In this document: positions 33,612 through 41,107 of the stretch, in pieces
Numbering within the stretch: the stretch's first letter is position 1
Layout of the letters: each line of letters opens with the position of its first letter
NCBI RefSeq assembly: GCF_000739615.1
Contig: NZ_BATP01000007.1
Span: 124,001 to 188,000, forward strand
Direction: 5' to 3'
Length of the DNA: 64,000 nucleotides
Source: Haloferula sp. BvORR071
Lineage (GTDB): Bacteria; Verrucomicrobiota; Verrucomicrobiia; Verrucomicrobiales; Akkermansiaceae
Notes under the pieces: model-generated
Databases searched by the model: none
The model's input: only the letters and a program-made list of their open reading frames with translations
Told to the model about the DNA's origin: nothing
Position numbers and translations under genes: made by a program

Positions 33612-34322
33612 CTACTTCAGCGGCTTCCGCTTCCGGTGCCAGTCCACCCAGTTTTCCAACATGTCTTCCAGGCCTTGGTCTTTCACGAGTTCCTGGCCGT
33701 CCCAGCCGTGGTTGATCTCCCAGAACGCAGCCCGGGTGCCGTCCCTGGCCTTGTGGGGCTTGCCGATTTCCCACTTCACCGGCTGGAGGTCCTCGCGGAT
33801 GAATTTCTCGCACTCAGCTTCAGTTTCCGCCGGGAATGAGGCGCGGGTGAGGGGCTGCTCCTTGTCGAGAGGGATGAGGACGTAGACCGCTCTCAAGCGT
33901 CCTTTCTCGAAGCCGTAGTGCCGGGTCAGCGTAACGATCTGCTCCTGCGCCCAGCCACGCGTCGTCTCGCTCTTGGTGGTGGCGATGAAGTTCTTGAGCG
34001 GGGCCATAAAGGATTCGATCTCCGCTGCGTCGGGCTGCGGGATGGCATAGGCGAGAACCACCCCCTTGGCTTTGGCCTCGGAGAAGATCAGCTTCGCCCG
34101 CTTGCGCTCTGCCTTACGGATCCGCGCCTCGGCCTTGTCCTTCGCGTCGATGTAGGCGACGCGGCTCTCCGCCTCGGCCCTGAGTTCGTCGATGACCTGA
34201 TCCGTGTCGGGGACGACCGCTGGTGCGGCAGGCTTCTCTTGGGCGACAGCGATCCCGGCCGCAAGTAATGCAGCCCCCAACACGTGGAAGCTGGATTGAG
34301 ACAGGAGCGGAGAAGTCTTCAT
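33612..34322 (-). CDS. Exported protein of unknown function
   Basis: 236 residues from ATG at 34322 (MKTSPLLSQSSFHVLGAALLAAGIAVAQ), chosen for its signal peptide and a GGGGAT upstream; the frame opens 9 codons earlier. A helical, Lys/Arg/Glu-rich stretch follows (DAKDKAEARIRKAERKRAKLIFSEAKAKG, possibly coiled coil), then a compact domain with MAPLKNFIATTKSETTRGWAQEQIVTLTRHYGF and a C-terminal HGWDGQELVKDQGLEDMLENWVDW. No family recognised. It is convergent with the coupled CBM-like gene, only 12 bp apart. Confidence 0.6.
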   Translation of the reverse strand: MKTSPLLSQSSFHVLGAALLAAGIAVAQEKPAAPAVVPDTDQVIDELRAEAESRVAYIDAKDKAEARIRKAERKRAKLIFSEAKAKGVVLAYAIPQPDAAEIESFMAPLKNFIATTKSETTRGWAQEQIVTLTRHYGFEKGRLRAVYVLIPLDKEQPLTRASFPAETEAECEKFIREDLQPVKWEIGKPHKARDGTRAAFWEINHGWDGQELVKDQGLEDMLENWVDWHRKRKPLK

Positions 34323-34348
34323 CTCGGATCCCCTTTTAGCCGCTATCA

Positions 34349-35557
34349 CTACACTTGTAAAGGAGAGAGCAGCAGCGCGGCCAGTTTCGCCTCAAGCAAA
34401 CGGGTCAGGTCCCCTGCCCCGCCCTTCGTGGGCAACTCGCCGGCAGCGAGCATCTTGCTCACGGGGATGGGTGCGCCGGCATTGACGCGGGCGGTGCGCG
34501 GCGTGGGATAGCTCGGGAAGCCGAGGAGGTCTTCTTCCAGCTTCATGATCGTCTCGGCACGACGGTCCAGGGTTTGCTCCTGCAGGAAGTAGTCGCCGAT
34601 GTAGCTGTGGGCCTGGAGGGCGGTGAAGACGCGGTCGAGGTCGTCGAGCAGCAGGCCGCGCTCTTCCGGCGTGGGTGGCTTGTCCGTGTCTAACAAGCGC
34701 TTGCGGATCCGGTAGCGCTGGGCGCGGACGCGCTCAGGGGCCGTGGTGGCCTTGGCGTCGCGGCCTTGACGGGACTCGGCATCGGTCAGCAATTTTTCAC
34801 AGATGGCGGCGAGGCGTTCCTGGATCGAACCGCGGCCGGCCTCGCCGAGGTACTCCATTTCCCTGAGGCCTAACAAACCGGTGCCAAGGCGGACGATGCG
34901 CTCATCCAAGGGCATCTTGGGCTTGGGCATCCAGCCGATGCGATCCTCCAAGCGCGAGAGGCGCTCGCTGAAGGTTTTCTCCACGCCGGGGTCGTGGTGG
35001 AAGCGGATGCCCACCGGGATCAGCCAGGCTTCTTTGCCCTCCTTGAGGCGGGCAGCGGCCTTGAGCAGGATGGAAGCGACGCCCTCGTGCAGAGGATCGA
35101 GGCGCTCGTGGTGATGGTAGATCTCGCCTTCCGGGTAAATGACCAGCGGATCGCTGCTGTTCTCCAACAAAGTGATCGCGGTCTTGATGGCGGAAAGGTC
35201 CGGTCCGTCGCGGTCGACGGAGAAGACGCCCATGCTCTGAAGGGCCCAGGCACCCGCCTTGCTAACCTCGAACACCTCGCGGGCGGCCATGAAGTGCGAG
35301 CGCATGCCGTGGCGGGCGATGAGCGCGGTCATGACGTGCGGGTCCGAGTGGTCGGCGTGGTTCGGCGCGAGTAGGACCGCGTGGCCAGCGGCGGAGAGTT
35401 TCCTCGCCTGCTCGAAGCCGTGGTCGTCCAAGCGCGGGACATTGTACTTCCGGCGCAGCATCAGGGCATTGTTCGCCCAAATGCCGAGGGGGCGGAACCA
35501 CGCGCGGGGCTTGGGAGGAGTGAAGGTGTATGGGAGGTCGTTGCGGAGGCGGCGCAC
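34349..35557 (-). CDS. 1-acyl-glycerol-3-phosphate acyltransferase-like protein
   Basis: 402 residues, longer than PlsC (about 240). The acyltransferase motifs are NHADHSDPHVM (motif I, NHxxxxD with catalytic His and Asp) and VIYPEGEIYHHHERLDPLHEG (motif III, PEG), with MGVFSVDRDG as motif II. The C-terminal about 170 residues are helical and Arg/Glu-rich and may be a separate module. Likely transfers an acyl chain to a glycerolipid or related acceptor at the membrane. No obvious membrane anchor beyond a short hydrophobic segment near the start. Confidence 0.82.
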   Translation of the reverse strand: MRRLRNDLPYTFTPPKPRAWFRPLGIWANNALMLRRKYNVPRLDDHGFEQARKLSAAGHAVLLAPNHADHSDPHVMTALIARHGMRSHFMAAREVFEVSKAGAWALQSMGVFSVDRDGPDLSAIKTAITLLENSSDPLVIYPEGEIYHHHERLDPLHEGVASILLKAAARLKEGKEAWLIPVGIRFHHDPGVEKTFSERLSRLEDRIGWMPKPKMPLDERIVRLGTGLLGLREMEYLGEAGRGSIQERLAAICEKLLTDAESRQGRDAKATTAPERVRAQRYRIRKRLLDTDKPPTPEERGLLLDDLDRVFTALQAHSYIGDYFLQEQTLDRRAETIMKLEEDLLGFPSYPTPRTARVNAGAPIPVSKMLAAGELPTKGGAGDLTRLLEAKLAALLLSPLQV

Positions 35558-35657
35558 TAGCAGGGAGCCTGAGGGTCCACAGGAAAAGTGCCAAGCTCCA
35601 AGCTCGCGCCAAGTAGGCGGGGCTCGGCCCGAAGGCTTTGGGCGAGGCCTGCCCCCA

Positions 35658-35698
35658 GAACTGCTTCGTCCGCTCAGAGGACTGAGCGGGCTACTTCA
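35658..35698 (+). repeat. Dispersed stem-loop repeat, copy G on the smpB stop codon
   Basis: GAACTGCTTCGT, then 8-bp stem CCGCTCAG/CTGAGCGG (35670-35677 with 35682-35689), then GCTACTTCA. Its end contains the complement of the smpB stop codon (TCA at 35696-35698). Confidence 0.8.
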
Positions 35699-36154
35699 CT
35701 GCCGGTTGAAGCGGGCGACTTCGCGCTGGGCTTCGCGGAGCTCGACCTTCTCCTTCAGGTCGTGGCGCTGGTCGGAATGGGTCTTGCCCTTGCCGACGCC
35801 GATCTCGACCTTCACGCGCTTGTTCTTCCAGTACATCTTCAGGCACGGGAGGGTGGCGCCTTTGACGGCGCTGGCGTTCTCGAGCTTGAGGATCTCCTTT
35901 TTGTGGAGGAGCAGGCGGCGCGGGCGCTTGGATTCGTGCTGGAACCAAGTGGACGCGGTCTCCCATGGCTGGATGTCGCAGCCGTAGAGGAAGAGCTGGC
36001 CCTTCTCGACGCGAGCAAAGGCGTCGGAGATGTTCACCTTGCCGGCACGGACGGACTTCACCTCCGTGCCTTTCAGCTCGAGGCCAGCTTCGTACTTGTC
36101 CGAGATGTGGAAATCGCGGAGCGCCTTGCGATTGCTGGAGATTTCCGAACTCAT
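35696..36154 (-). CDS. smpB: SsrA-binding protein SmpB
   Basis: 152 residues from ATG at 36154 (MSSEISSNRKALRDFHI); another in-frame start 8 codons upstream is possible but adds a non-conserved end. Key family segments: YEAGLELKGTEVKSVRAGKVNISDAFARV, LHKKEILKLENASAVKGATLPCLKMYWKNKRVKVEIGVGKGK and the C-terminal tail RHDLKEKVELREAQREVARF. SmpB brings tmRNA to stalled ribosomes. The ssrA gene itself is not seen here. The stop codon lies within a copy of the dispersed stem-loop repeat. Confidence 0.96.
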   Translation of the reverse strand: MSSEISSNRKALRDFHISDKYEAGLELKGTEVKSVRAGKVNISDAFARVEKGQLFLYGCDIQPWETASTWFQHESKRPRRLLLHKKEILKLENASAVKGATLPCLKMYWKNKRVKVEIGVGKGKTHSDQRHDLKEKVELREAQREVARFNRQ

Positions 36155-36223
36155 GACATGACCGACCGGTCGCGCCACCCTAGGGCGCGTTTGGATGAGG
36201 GCAAGCTCGGGCTGAGCCTAGGC

Positions 36224-36499
36224 TCAGGCTTCCGCAGGTGGCGTGGCCACGAGGCGGATCTTGCCTTCGATGATTTCGGTCAACGCGATGTCAGCCGCGC
36301 CCATGCTCGGGCGAGTCGGAATCAGCGGCGAGCGGCCACTGTTCAACTGGCGGACACGCTTCGAGACCATGTTGATAAGGACCAGCGGATCGCTGACAAT
36401 CTCGGACGCCTTCTCGACAAGATCGCTTTTCATGAGGGTACCTGGAAACCGGGAATCAGACTTGGGCTGCTCGAACGGGATGATGTTATCGGAAGACAT
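36224..36499 (-). CDS. rpoZ: RNA polymerase omega subunit
   Basis: 91 residues. The omega signature is present: DPLVLINMVSKRVRQLNSGRSPLI and ADIALTEIIEGKIRLV, matching the conserved helices that wrap the beta-prime C-terminus. An N-terminal extension of about 25 residues precedes it. Omega aids RNA polymerase assembly. It is 69 bp upstream of smpB on the same strand and could be co-transcribed. Confidence 0.88.
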   Translation of the reverse strand: MSSDNIIPFEQPKSDSRFPGTLMKSDLVEKASEIVSDPLVLINMVSKRVRQLNSGRSPLIPTRPSMGAADIALTEIIEGKIRLVATPPAEA

Positions 36500-36596
36500 G
36501 CCGGGTCGGACTCCTAGGCGGCCAACCGCCGCCGGAAGGCGGGAAAGACCAAATCACCCCGAGATTGGCAAGGGCAAAGATTATAAAGGTTGAAAA

Positions 36597-36989
36597 TTAC
36601 CCGAGCAAATCGATGCCGAAGCGCTTGAGAATGAAGACAGTAAGCCAGAAAAAGCCGGCGGTGAGGAGGCAGTTCACGCCGAGGGCGGCCCAGAAGCCCC
36701 AACCGTGACGGAGCATCCAGGGCAGGATCAGGAACATCGGCAGGGTCGGAAGGACGAACCAGAAGGTGCCGGAGGAGTGGTTGGCGATGCGCTCGGGGCC
36801 CTGCTTCTCCGCCTGCATCCAGACCATCGCGACGATCGAGGTGAAGGGCAGCGCGATCAGAAGCGCCGAAATCCGGTCGTTGAAGAGCTGGATTTTCGTC
36901 ACGATCAGGATGATCGCGGCGGTGATGAGGAGCTTCACGGCGTCCTTCGGACCGAACGCGAGGACCTTGTCCCAAGGAATCTTGTCCAT
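36597..36989 (-). CDS. DUF3147-family membrane protein
   Basis: 130 residues with four hydrophobic helices (about 18-35, 44-62, 76-92, 98-122). KLLITAAIILIVTKI, LLIALPFTSIVAMVWM, SSGTFWFVLPTLPMFLILPWMLRHGWGFWAAL follow the DUF3147 pattern. Function of the family is unknown. It is upstream of rpoZ on the same strand, 97 bp apart. Confidence 0.75.
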   Translation of the reverse strand: MDKIPWDKVLAFGPKDAVKLLITAAIILIVTKIQLFNDRISALLIALPFTSIVAMVWMQAEKQGPERIANHSSGTFWFVLPTLPMFLILPWMLRHGWGFWAALGVNCLLTAGFFWLTVFILKRFGIDLLG

Positions 36990-37067
36990 GGCGGGAGTTT
37001 CGCGGAGGGAGAAGGGACGACAAGCCTCGGTTTGAAGCGCTCTTTCCTTGGTGACGAGGCAGATTGA

Positions 37068-37232
37068 ATGAAATCAGGTTCGTATCGTCATAGGCCCATT
37101 AGAACATCCCGGCTCTTGGTGGCATTTGCATTGGTTTCCTGCAGCATGCTCTCCCCCTTGGTCGCAGGCCGCCTCGCCGCCGGCACCAAGGAAACCTTGG
37201 AAGATTGGAAAAAAGAGCGCGCAACGCGCTGA
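37068..37232 (+). CDS. Hypothetical 54-residue peptide with export-like segment
   Basis: ATG at 37068 opens MKSGSYRHRPIRTSRLLVAF and ALVSCSMLSPLVAG, a basic n-region and a hydrophobic core with a lipobox-like LVSC, ending in a charged LEDWKKERATR. Codon use is mixed and no homolog is recognised. It could be the remnant of an exported protein or a real small lipoprotein. Confidence 0.35.
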   Translation: MKSGSYRHRPIRTSRLLVAFALVSCSMLSPLVAGRLAAGTKETLEDWKKERATR

Positions 37233-37331
37233 TTCATCCCAACCGCGTTTGGCGGCCGTCACTACAATTTCGGCAGGTTTCTCGGTGGAAAGTCCGCTTT
37301 CCGAAGCGTATGGAGCGCCCAGCAACCCGTC

Positions 37332-38726
37332 ATGAGCTCTTCCTCATCCACATCCCGCCGCGGCTTCCTGAAGGCAGCCAGCATTAGCACCGCCCTTTTC
37401 GGGAGCAGCGCTCCCCTGCTCGCGCAGGAGACCCGCAAGTCCGCCGAGAACAAGGGCTTGCCGAAGAAAATCATCTTCATGGTGAGCGACGGGATGAACC
37501 ACGGGGCGCTCTCGCTGGCACAGCACAGCCGCTCGTATTTTGAAGGAAAGCAGACGCACTGGACGACGCTCTACCGCGAGCGGCCGGTGGTGCGGGCCCT
37601 GATCGAGACCTTTTCCGCCAATAGCCTGGTGACGGACTCCGCGGCGGCATCCAGCGCCTGGGGCGGTGGCAAGCGGGTGAACAACGGCACGCTCAACATG
37701 GATCCGGCGAGTTCCCAGCCGAACGAGACCCTGCAAGCTCTGCTGAAGAAGAAGGACATCCCGCTGGGCCTGGTCTCTACCGCCACGATCACCCACGCGA
37801 CGCCGGCAGGCTTCGCAGCGAACGTGAGCAGCCGGGGCGAGGAACCGGAGATCGCGGCACAGTATCTGGATCGCGAGGTGCAGGTGCTGCTCGGCGGCGG
37901 TCAGAAATTCTTCTCCCCCGAGCTGGAGAAGAAGTTCAGCGACCGCGGCTACGAGCTGCTGAAGGATCGCAAGGCGTTGCTGGCAACCAAGGGCGATGAG
38001 AAGAAGCCAGTGCTGGGCTTGTTCTCGTCCGGCTATGTCCCGCTGACGATCGACCGCGAGGCGGATGCCAAGCTGCAAGAGACCGTCCCTACCCTCGCGG
38101 AGATGGCAGAGCTGGCGGTCAAGCGTCTGGACGCGCTCGCCAAGGACCAATGGTTCTTGATGGTGGAAGGCGCGCGGATCGACCACTGCGGCCATGCCAA
38201 CGATGCGGCGGGCAGCATCCGCGAGCAGATCGCCTTCGACGACGCGATCGGCGCGATGCTGGCCTATGCCACGGCCAAGGAAGACGTGCTGCTGGTGATC
38301 ACCACTGACCACGGCTGCGGCGGGATTCAGCTCAACGGCGTGAATGCCAGCCCGGACCAAGGGATGGCACCGGGGATCTACAACGGGACCACGGCGGCGT
38401 TTAAGCAGATTGCCAACTTCAAGCGTTCCTTCGAGTGGATGGGAAATTCCGGGGCGAAGCTGAGCGGTCCGCCGCTGGGCGACTACATTTTCGAGAACAC
38501 CGGGGTGCGGCTTGATGGCGAGGAGCTGAAGCAGGCACAGGGACTGAAGAGCGGTGAAATCGCGAAGCTTTTCGCCAAGCGGCACGGGATTGCCTGGACC
38601 AGCGGGAACCACACCGGAGAGCTGGTGGAGTTCTGCGCGTATGGGCCGGGGAGCCACCTGTTCCCGGGATTTATGCGGAACGAGGAGGTGCGAGAGCACC
38701 TGCTGCAGGCGCTGGGAGTGGCGTGA
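37332..38726 (+). CDS. Alkaline phosphatase with Tat signal
   Basis: 464 residues. The twin-arginine signal SRRGFLKAASI suggests export of a folded, metal-loaded protein. The alkaline phosphatase superfamily fold is shown by FMVSDGMNHGA (metal ligand Asp), the phosphorylated Ser103 in VTDSAAASSAW, GARIDHCGHANDA and TTDHGCGGIQ (zinc ligands), and SGNHTGE near the C-terminus. Length fits PhoA-type enzymes. It frees phosphate from phosphomonoesters outside the cytoplasm. No pho box was recognised in the 100 bp upstream. Confidence 0.92.
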   Translation: MSSSSSTSRRGFLKAASISTALFGSSAPLLAQETRKSAENKGLPKKIIFMVSDGMNHGALSLAQHSRSYFEGKQTHWTTLYRERPVVRALIETFSANSLVTDSAAASSAWGGGKRVNNGTLNMDPASSQPNETLQALLKKKDIPLGLVSTATITHATPAGFAANVSSRGEEPEIAAQYLDREVQVLLGGGQKFFSPELEKKFSDRGYELLKDRKALLATKGDEKKPVLGLFSSGYVPLTIDREADAKLQETVPTLAEMAELAVKRLDALAKDQWFLMVEGARIDHCGHANDAAGSIREQIAFDDAIGAMLAYATAKEDVLLVITTDHGCGGIQLNGVNASPDQGMAPGIYNGTTAAFKQIANFKRSFEWMGNSGAKLSGPPLGDYIFENTGVRLDGEELKQAQGLKSGEIAKLFAKRHGIAWTSGNHTGELVEFCAYGPGSHLFPGFMRNEEVREHLLQALGVA

Positions 38727-38798
38727 TGGCTGAGCCATTCCGGCGGGGCGGATGGGCCCTGATGTCGCCATTGTTTGCTCAGGGAAGATTTTCCCAGC

Positions 38799-38819
38799 CG
38801 GAGCGGCGCAGCCGCTCCG
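38799..38819. terminator. Hairpin after the alkaline phosphatase gene
   Basis: CGGAGCGGC/GCCGCTCCG, 9-bp perfect stem with a 3-nt loop, 73 bp past the stop. A smaller hairpin GGGAA-GATT-TTCCC (38782-38795) precedes it. There is no long T-tract, so termination is only a guess. Confidence 0.35.
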
Positions 38820-38887
38820 CTACGTGAATGAGGAATGAGGGTGGTGGGAGTAGTTTCCCGGGGGCTTGTGGTCTCCGACGGCCGCCA

Positions 38888-38926
38888 GAACTGCTTCGTC
38901 CGCTCAGGGGACTGAGCGGACTACCT
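38888..38926 (+). repeat. Dispersed stem-loop repeat, copy H
   Basis: GAACTGCTTC, then 10-bp stem GTCCGCTCAG/CTGAGCGGAC (38898-38907 with 38912-38921), loop GGGA, then TACCTT. It is 17 bp before the start codon of the next gene, the only copy placed in a 5' leader. Confidence 0.8.
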
Positions 38927-38942
38927 TACTTTACTTGCGAAG

Positions 38943-39788
38943 ATGGGGAAACTCGCGGAAATAGGCCGCGTGCAAGCGCTCCGCTTTCTTCTCCCCGCCT
39001 GTTTGGTCCTGTCTGCCTGTGGACCGATGTCGATGCCGACGATGGCTGCCGATGGCCCGGCCGCCACTAACCTGAGTGCCGGCCAGAAGGCGGCGATCGG
39101 GAAGAAGATCTGGCAGAATGAGTGCGCCGGGACAGTGGACGGGCTGACGAGCTGGAATGGCGGCGAGGAATTCCCGTCGTTGGGGATCGGGCATTTCATC
39201 TGGTATCCGGCGGGTTTCAACGGGCGCTTCGAGGAGAGTTGGCCGCAGTTCGTGGCCCACGCCAAGGCCCATGGGGCACAGCCACCGGCGGTGGCCTCGG
39301 AGCGGCATGCGCCGTGGGCGAGCAAGGCGGCGTTCCAAGCGGAATTCCGCGGACCGCGGCTAAGCGCGCTGCGCCAGTGGCTGGCTAATACCGTGCCGCT
39401 GCAGACGGATTTCATCATCGCTCGCTCGCGTGCTGCCCTGCCGAAGGTGCTGGCCGCCGCGCCCGCCAGCGATCGCGGGCGCCTACAGGCGAACTACAAC
39501 AAGGTGGCGAGCACCCCGAACGGGATGTACGCGCTGATCGACTACGTGAACTTCAAGGGTGACGGCACCCAGGCCAGCGAGACCTATCAGGGCAAGGGCT
39601 GGGGCTTGCTCCACGTATTGGGCAGCATGAAGGAAGTGGCGTCCGGGCAGCCGGCCGCCGCGGAATTCGCCGCCAGCGCAAAGCGGATGCTGGACCGCCG
39701 GATCGCCAATTCCCCGCCCGCCCGCGGTGAAGCGCGCTGGAAGGAAGGCTGGCACAACCGCTGCGATACTTACGCCCGCCCCCTCTAA
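38943..39788 (+). CDS. Putative lipoprotein ahead of the pqi genes
   Basis: 281 residues. The N-terminus (LRFLLPACLVLSACGP) is a lipoprotein signal with lipobox LSAC. The mature part begins KKIWQNECAGTVDGLTSWNGGEEFPSLGIGHFIWYP, a block with an invariant-looking Glu in NEC and several aromatic residues that recalls lysozyme-like cores; this is only a resemblance. The last half is helical with NGMYALIDYVNFKGDG. It is 8 bp upstream of the first pqiA gene on the same strand, so a shared operon and envelope role are likely. Confidence 0.6.
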   Translation: MGKLAEIGRVQALRFLLPACLVLSACGPMSMPTMAADGPAATNLSAGQKAAIGKKIWQNECAGTVDGLTSWNGGEEFPSLGIGHFIWYPAGFNGRFEESWPQFVAHAKAHGAQPPAVASERHAPWASKAAFQAEFRGPRLSALRQWLANTVPLQTDFIIARSRAALPKVLAAAPASDRGRLQANYNKVASTPNGMYALIDYVNFKGDGTQASETYQGKGWGLLHVLGSMKEVASGQPAAAEFAASAKRMLDRRIANSPPARGEARWKEGWHNRCDTYARPL

Positions 39789-39796
39789 GATTGCCG

Positions 39797-40468
39797 ATGA
39801 AGCGCACCCTGCCCGGACTCTCGTGGCCGCGTCTGAGCGACGCGCCGATCCGGGTGAGTTGTCATTTCTGTGACGCGTTGCAGGAGGCCCCGCGCCTCTT
39901 GGAGGGTAGTGCCGCCTACTGCTGCCGCTGCGGGGAGATGCTCTATCAAAACCGGCCGCGCTCGCTGGCGCGGGCGACCAGCTTCTCCTCCGCCGCGCTG
40001 ATTTTCCTGACGCTGGCGCACATCTTCCCTTCAATCACGGTGGACTCCAGCAGCATGAGGCGGGAGCTGACCTTGATCGAGGCCTCGGAAGCCCTTTACA
40101 AGGAGGCGAATCCGCTGATCGGCATCATGGTGATCCTGTTCACGATCGTCGCGCCCGTCACATTGATGGGCGGCCTGCTGTATGTGGCGGCACCGCTGCG
40201 CTTCGGGATCGCGCTGCCGGGAGCGCTGACCATGACGCGGATCTTCCAGCTCTCCGAGCCATGGAACATGCTGGAGGTCTTCCTGGTCGGCATCATGATC
40301 AGCCTGCTGAAGCTGGGCGCGGTGGGTGAAGTCCACCTCGGGGTAGGTCTGTGGGCACTGGTGGGATTCGTCTTCTGCACCACTTGGGCCATCTCGGGGA
40401 TTGACCGCCTGGAACTGTGGGACCGCTTGGAAATCGCCCTCCATAAGGAGAAGGAGGAAGCAAAGTGA
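39797..40468 (+). CDS. pqiA: PqiA-family membrane protein, first half
   Basis: 223 residues from ATG at 39797. It begins with a zinc-ribbon-like CHFCDALQEAP ... CCRCGEMLY, then four membrane helices (RATSFSSAALIFLTLAHIFP, GIMVILFTIVAPVTLMGGLLY, LEVFLVGIMISLLKLGA, GLWALVGFVFCTTWAISG). E. coli PqiA is one protein with two such modules; here they are separate genes. The stop overlaps the next start (TGATG). PqiA is the inner-membrane partner of the MCE protein PqiB in lipid transport to the outer membrane. Confidence 0.88.
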   Translation: MKRTLPGLSWPRLSDAPIRVSCHFCDALQEAPRLLEGSAAYCCRCGEMLYQNRPRSLARATSFSSAALIFLTLAHIFPSITVDSSSMRRELTLIEASEALYKEANPLIGIMVILFTIVAPVTLMGGLLYVAAPLRFGIALPGALTMTRIFQLSEPWNMLEVFLVGIMISLLKLGAVGEVHLGVGLWALVGFVFCTTWAISGIDRLELWDRLEIALHKEKEEAK

Positions 40469-41106
40469 TGGAAGTGGAGATCCGCAGCGCTGCCGATGAA
40501 GGACTGGCCTCCTGCCACATGTGCGGGAAGGTGAGCCCGGTCGTGGAAGAGCATTGCCCGCGCTGCCATAGCCGCCTGCATCTGCGCAAGCCGCACAGCC
40601 TGGAGCGGACCTGGTGCTACCTGATCGCGGCGATCGCCTTCTATTTCCCGGCGAACCTGCTGCCGATCATGAACGTCGTGGGGCTGGGGACCAACAGCAG
40701 CGACACGATCCTGTCCGGGGTGATCAACTTCTGGAAGAAGGGCGACATGCTAGTGGCGGTGATCATCTTCTCCGCGAGCATCATGATCCCGATCCTGAAG
40801 ATGATCGCGCTGGTCTGGCTGTGCCTCGCGGCGCACGGCTTCACCTCCGCGGAGCCAAAACACTTGGCGCGGCTCTATCACATCACCGAGCTGGTGGGGC
40901 GCTGGTCGATGGTGGACGTCTTCGTGGTGGCGGTGCTGGTGTGCCTAGTGCAGCTCGGGGTGATTTCGACCGTCACGCCCGGTCCCGCAATCCTTTCCTT
41001 TGCAGCGGTGGTGGTTCTGACCATGTTCGCGGCGATGAGTTTCGACCCCCGCCTGCTGTGGGATCGCCACGTCAAGGAAGCCACCGAAGCAGGAGTGAAG
41101 CCATAG
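40468..41106 (+). CDS. pqiA: PqiA-family membrane protein, second half
   Basis: 212 residues from ATG at 40468 (a GTG one codon earlier is also possible), behind a good GGAGGA-like site. Same layout as the preceding gene: zinc ribbon CHMCGKVSP ... CPRCHSRLHL, then four helices (TWCYLIAAIAFYFPANLLPI, MLVAVIIFSASIMIPILKMI, MVDVFVVAVLVCLVQLGV, ILSFAAVVVLTMFAAMSF). The LLPI and PILKM motifs are typical for PqiA. One bp separates it from the next gene. Confidence 0.88.
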   Translation: MEVEIRSAADEGLASCHMCGKVSPVVEEHCPRCHSRLHLRKPHSLERTWCYLIAAIAFYFPANLLPIMNVVGLGTNSSDTILSGVINFWKKGDMLVAVIIFSASIMIPILKMIALVWLCLAAHGFTSAEPKHLARLYHITELVGRWSMVDVFVVAVLVCLVQLGVISTVTPGPAILSFAAVVVLTMFAAMSFDPRLLWDRHVKEATEAGVKP

Positions 41107-41107
41107 C

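Noticed and set aside
33602-33619. GAACTGCT...CTACTTCA resembling a stem-loop repeat
   Set aside because: The flanks match the dispersed repeat, but the stem is missing. It could be a deletion remnant, yet the match is too short to list as a copy.
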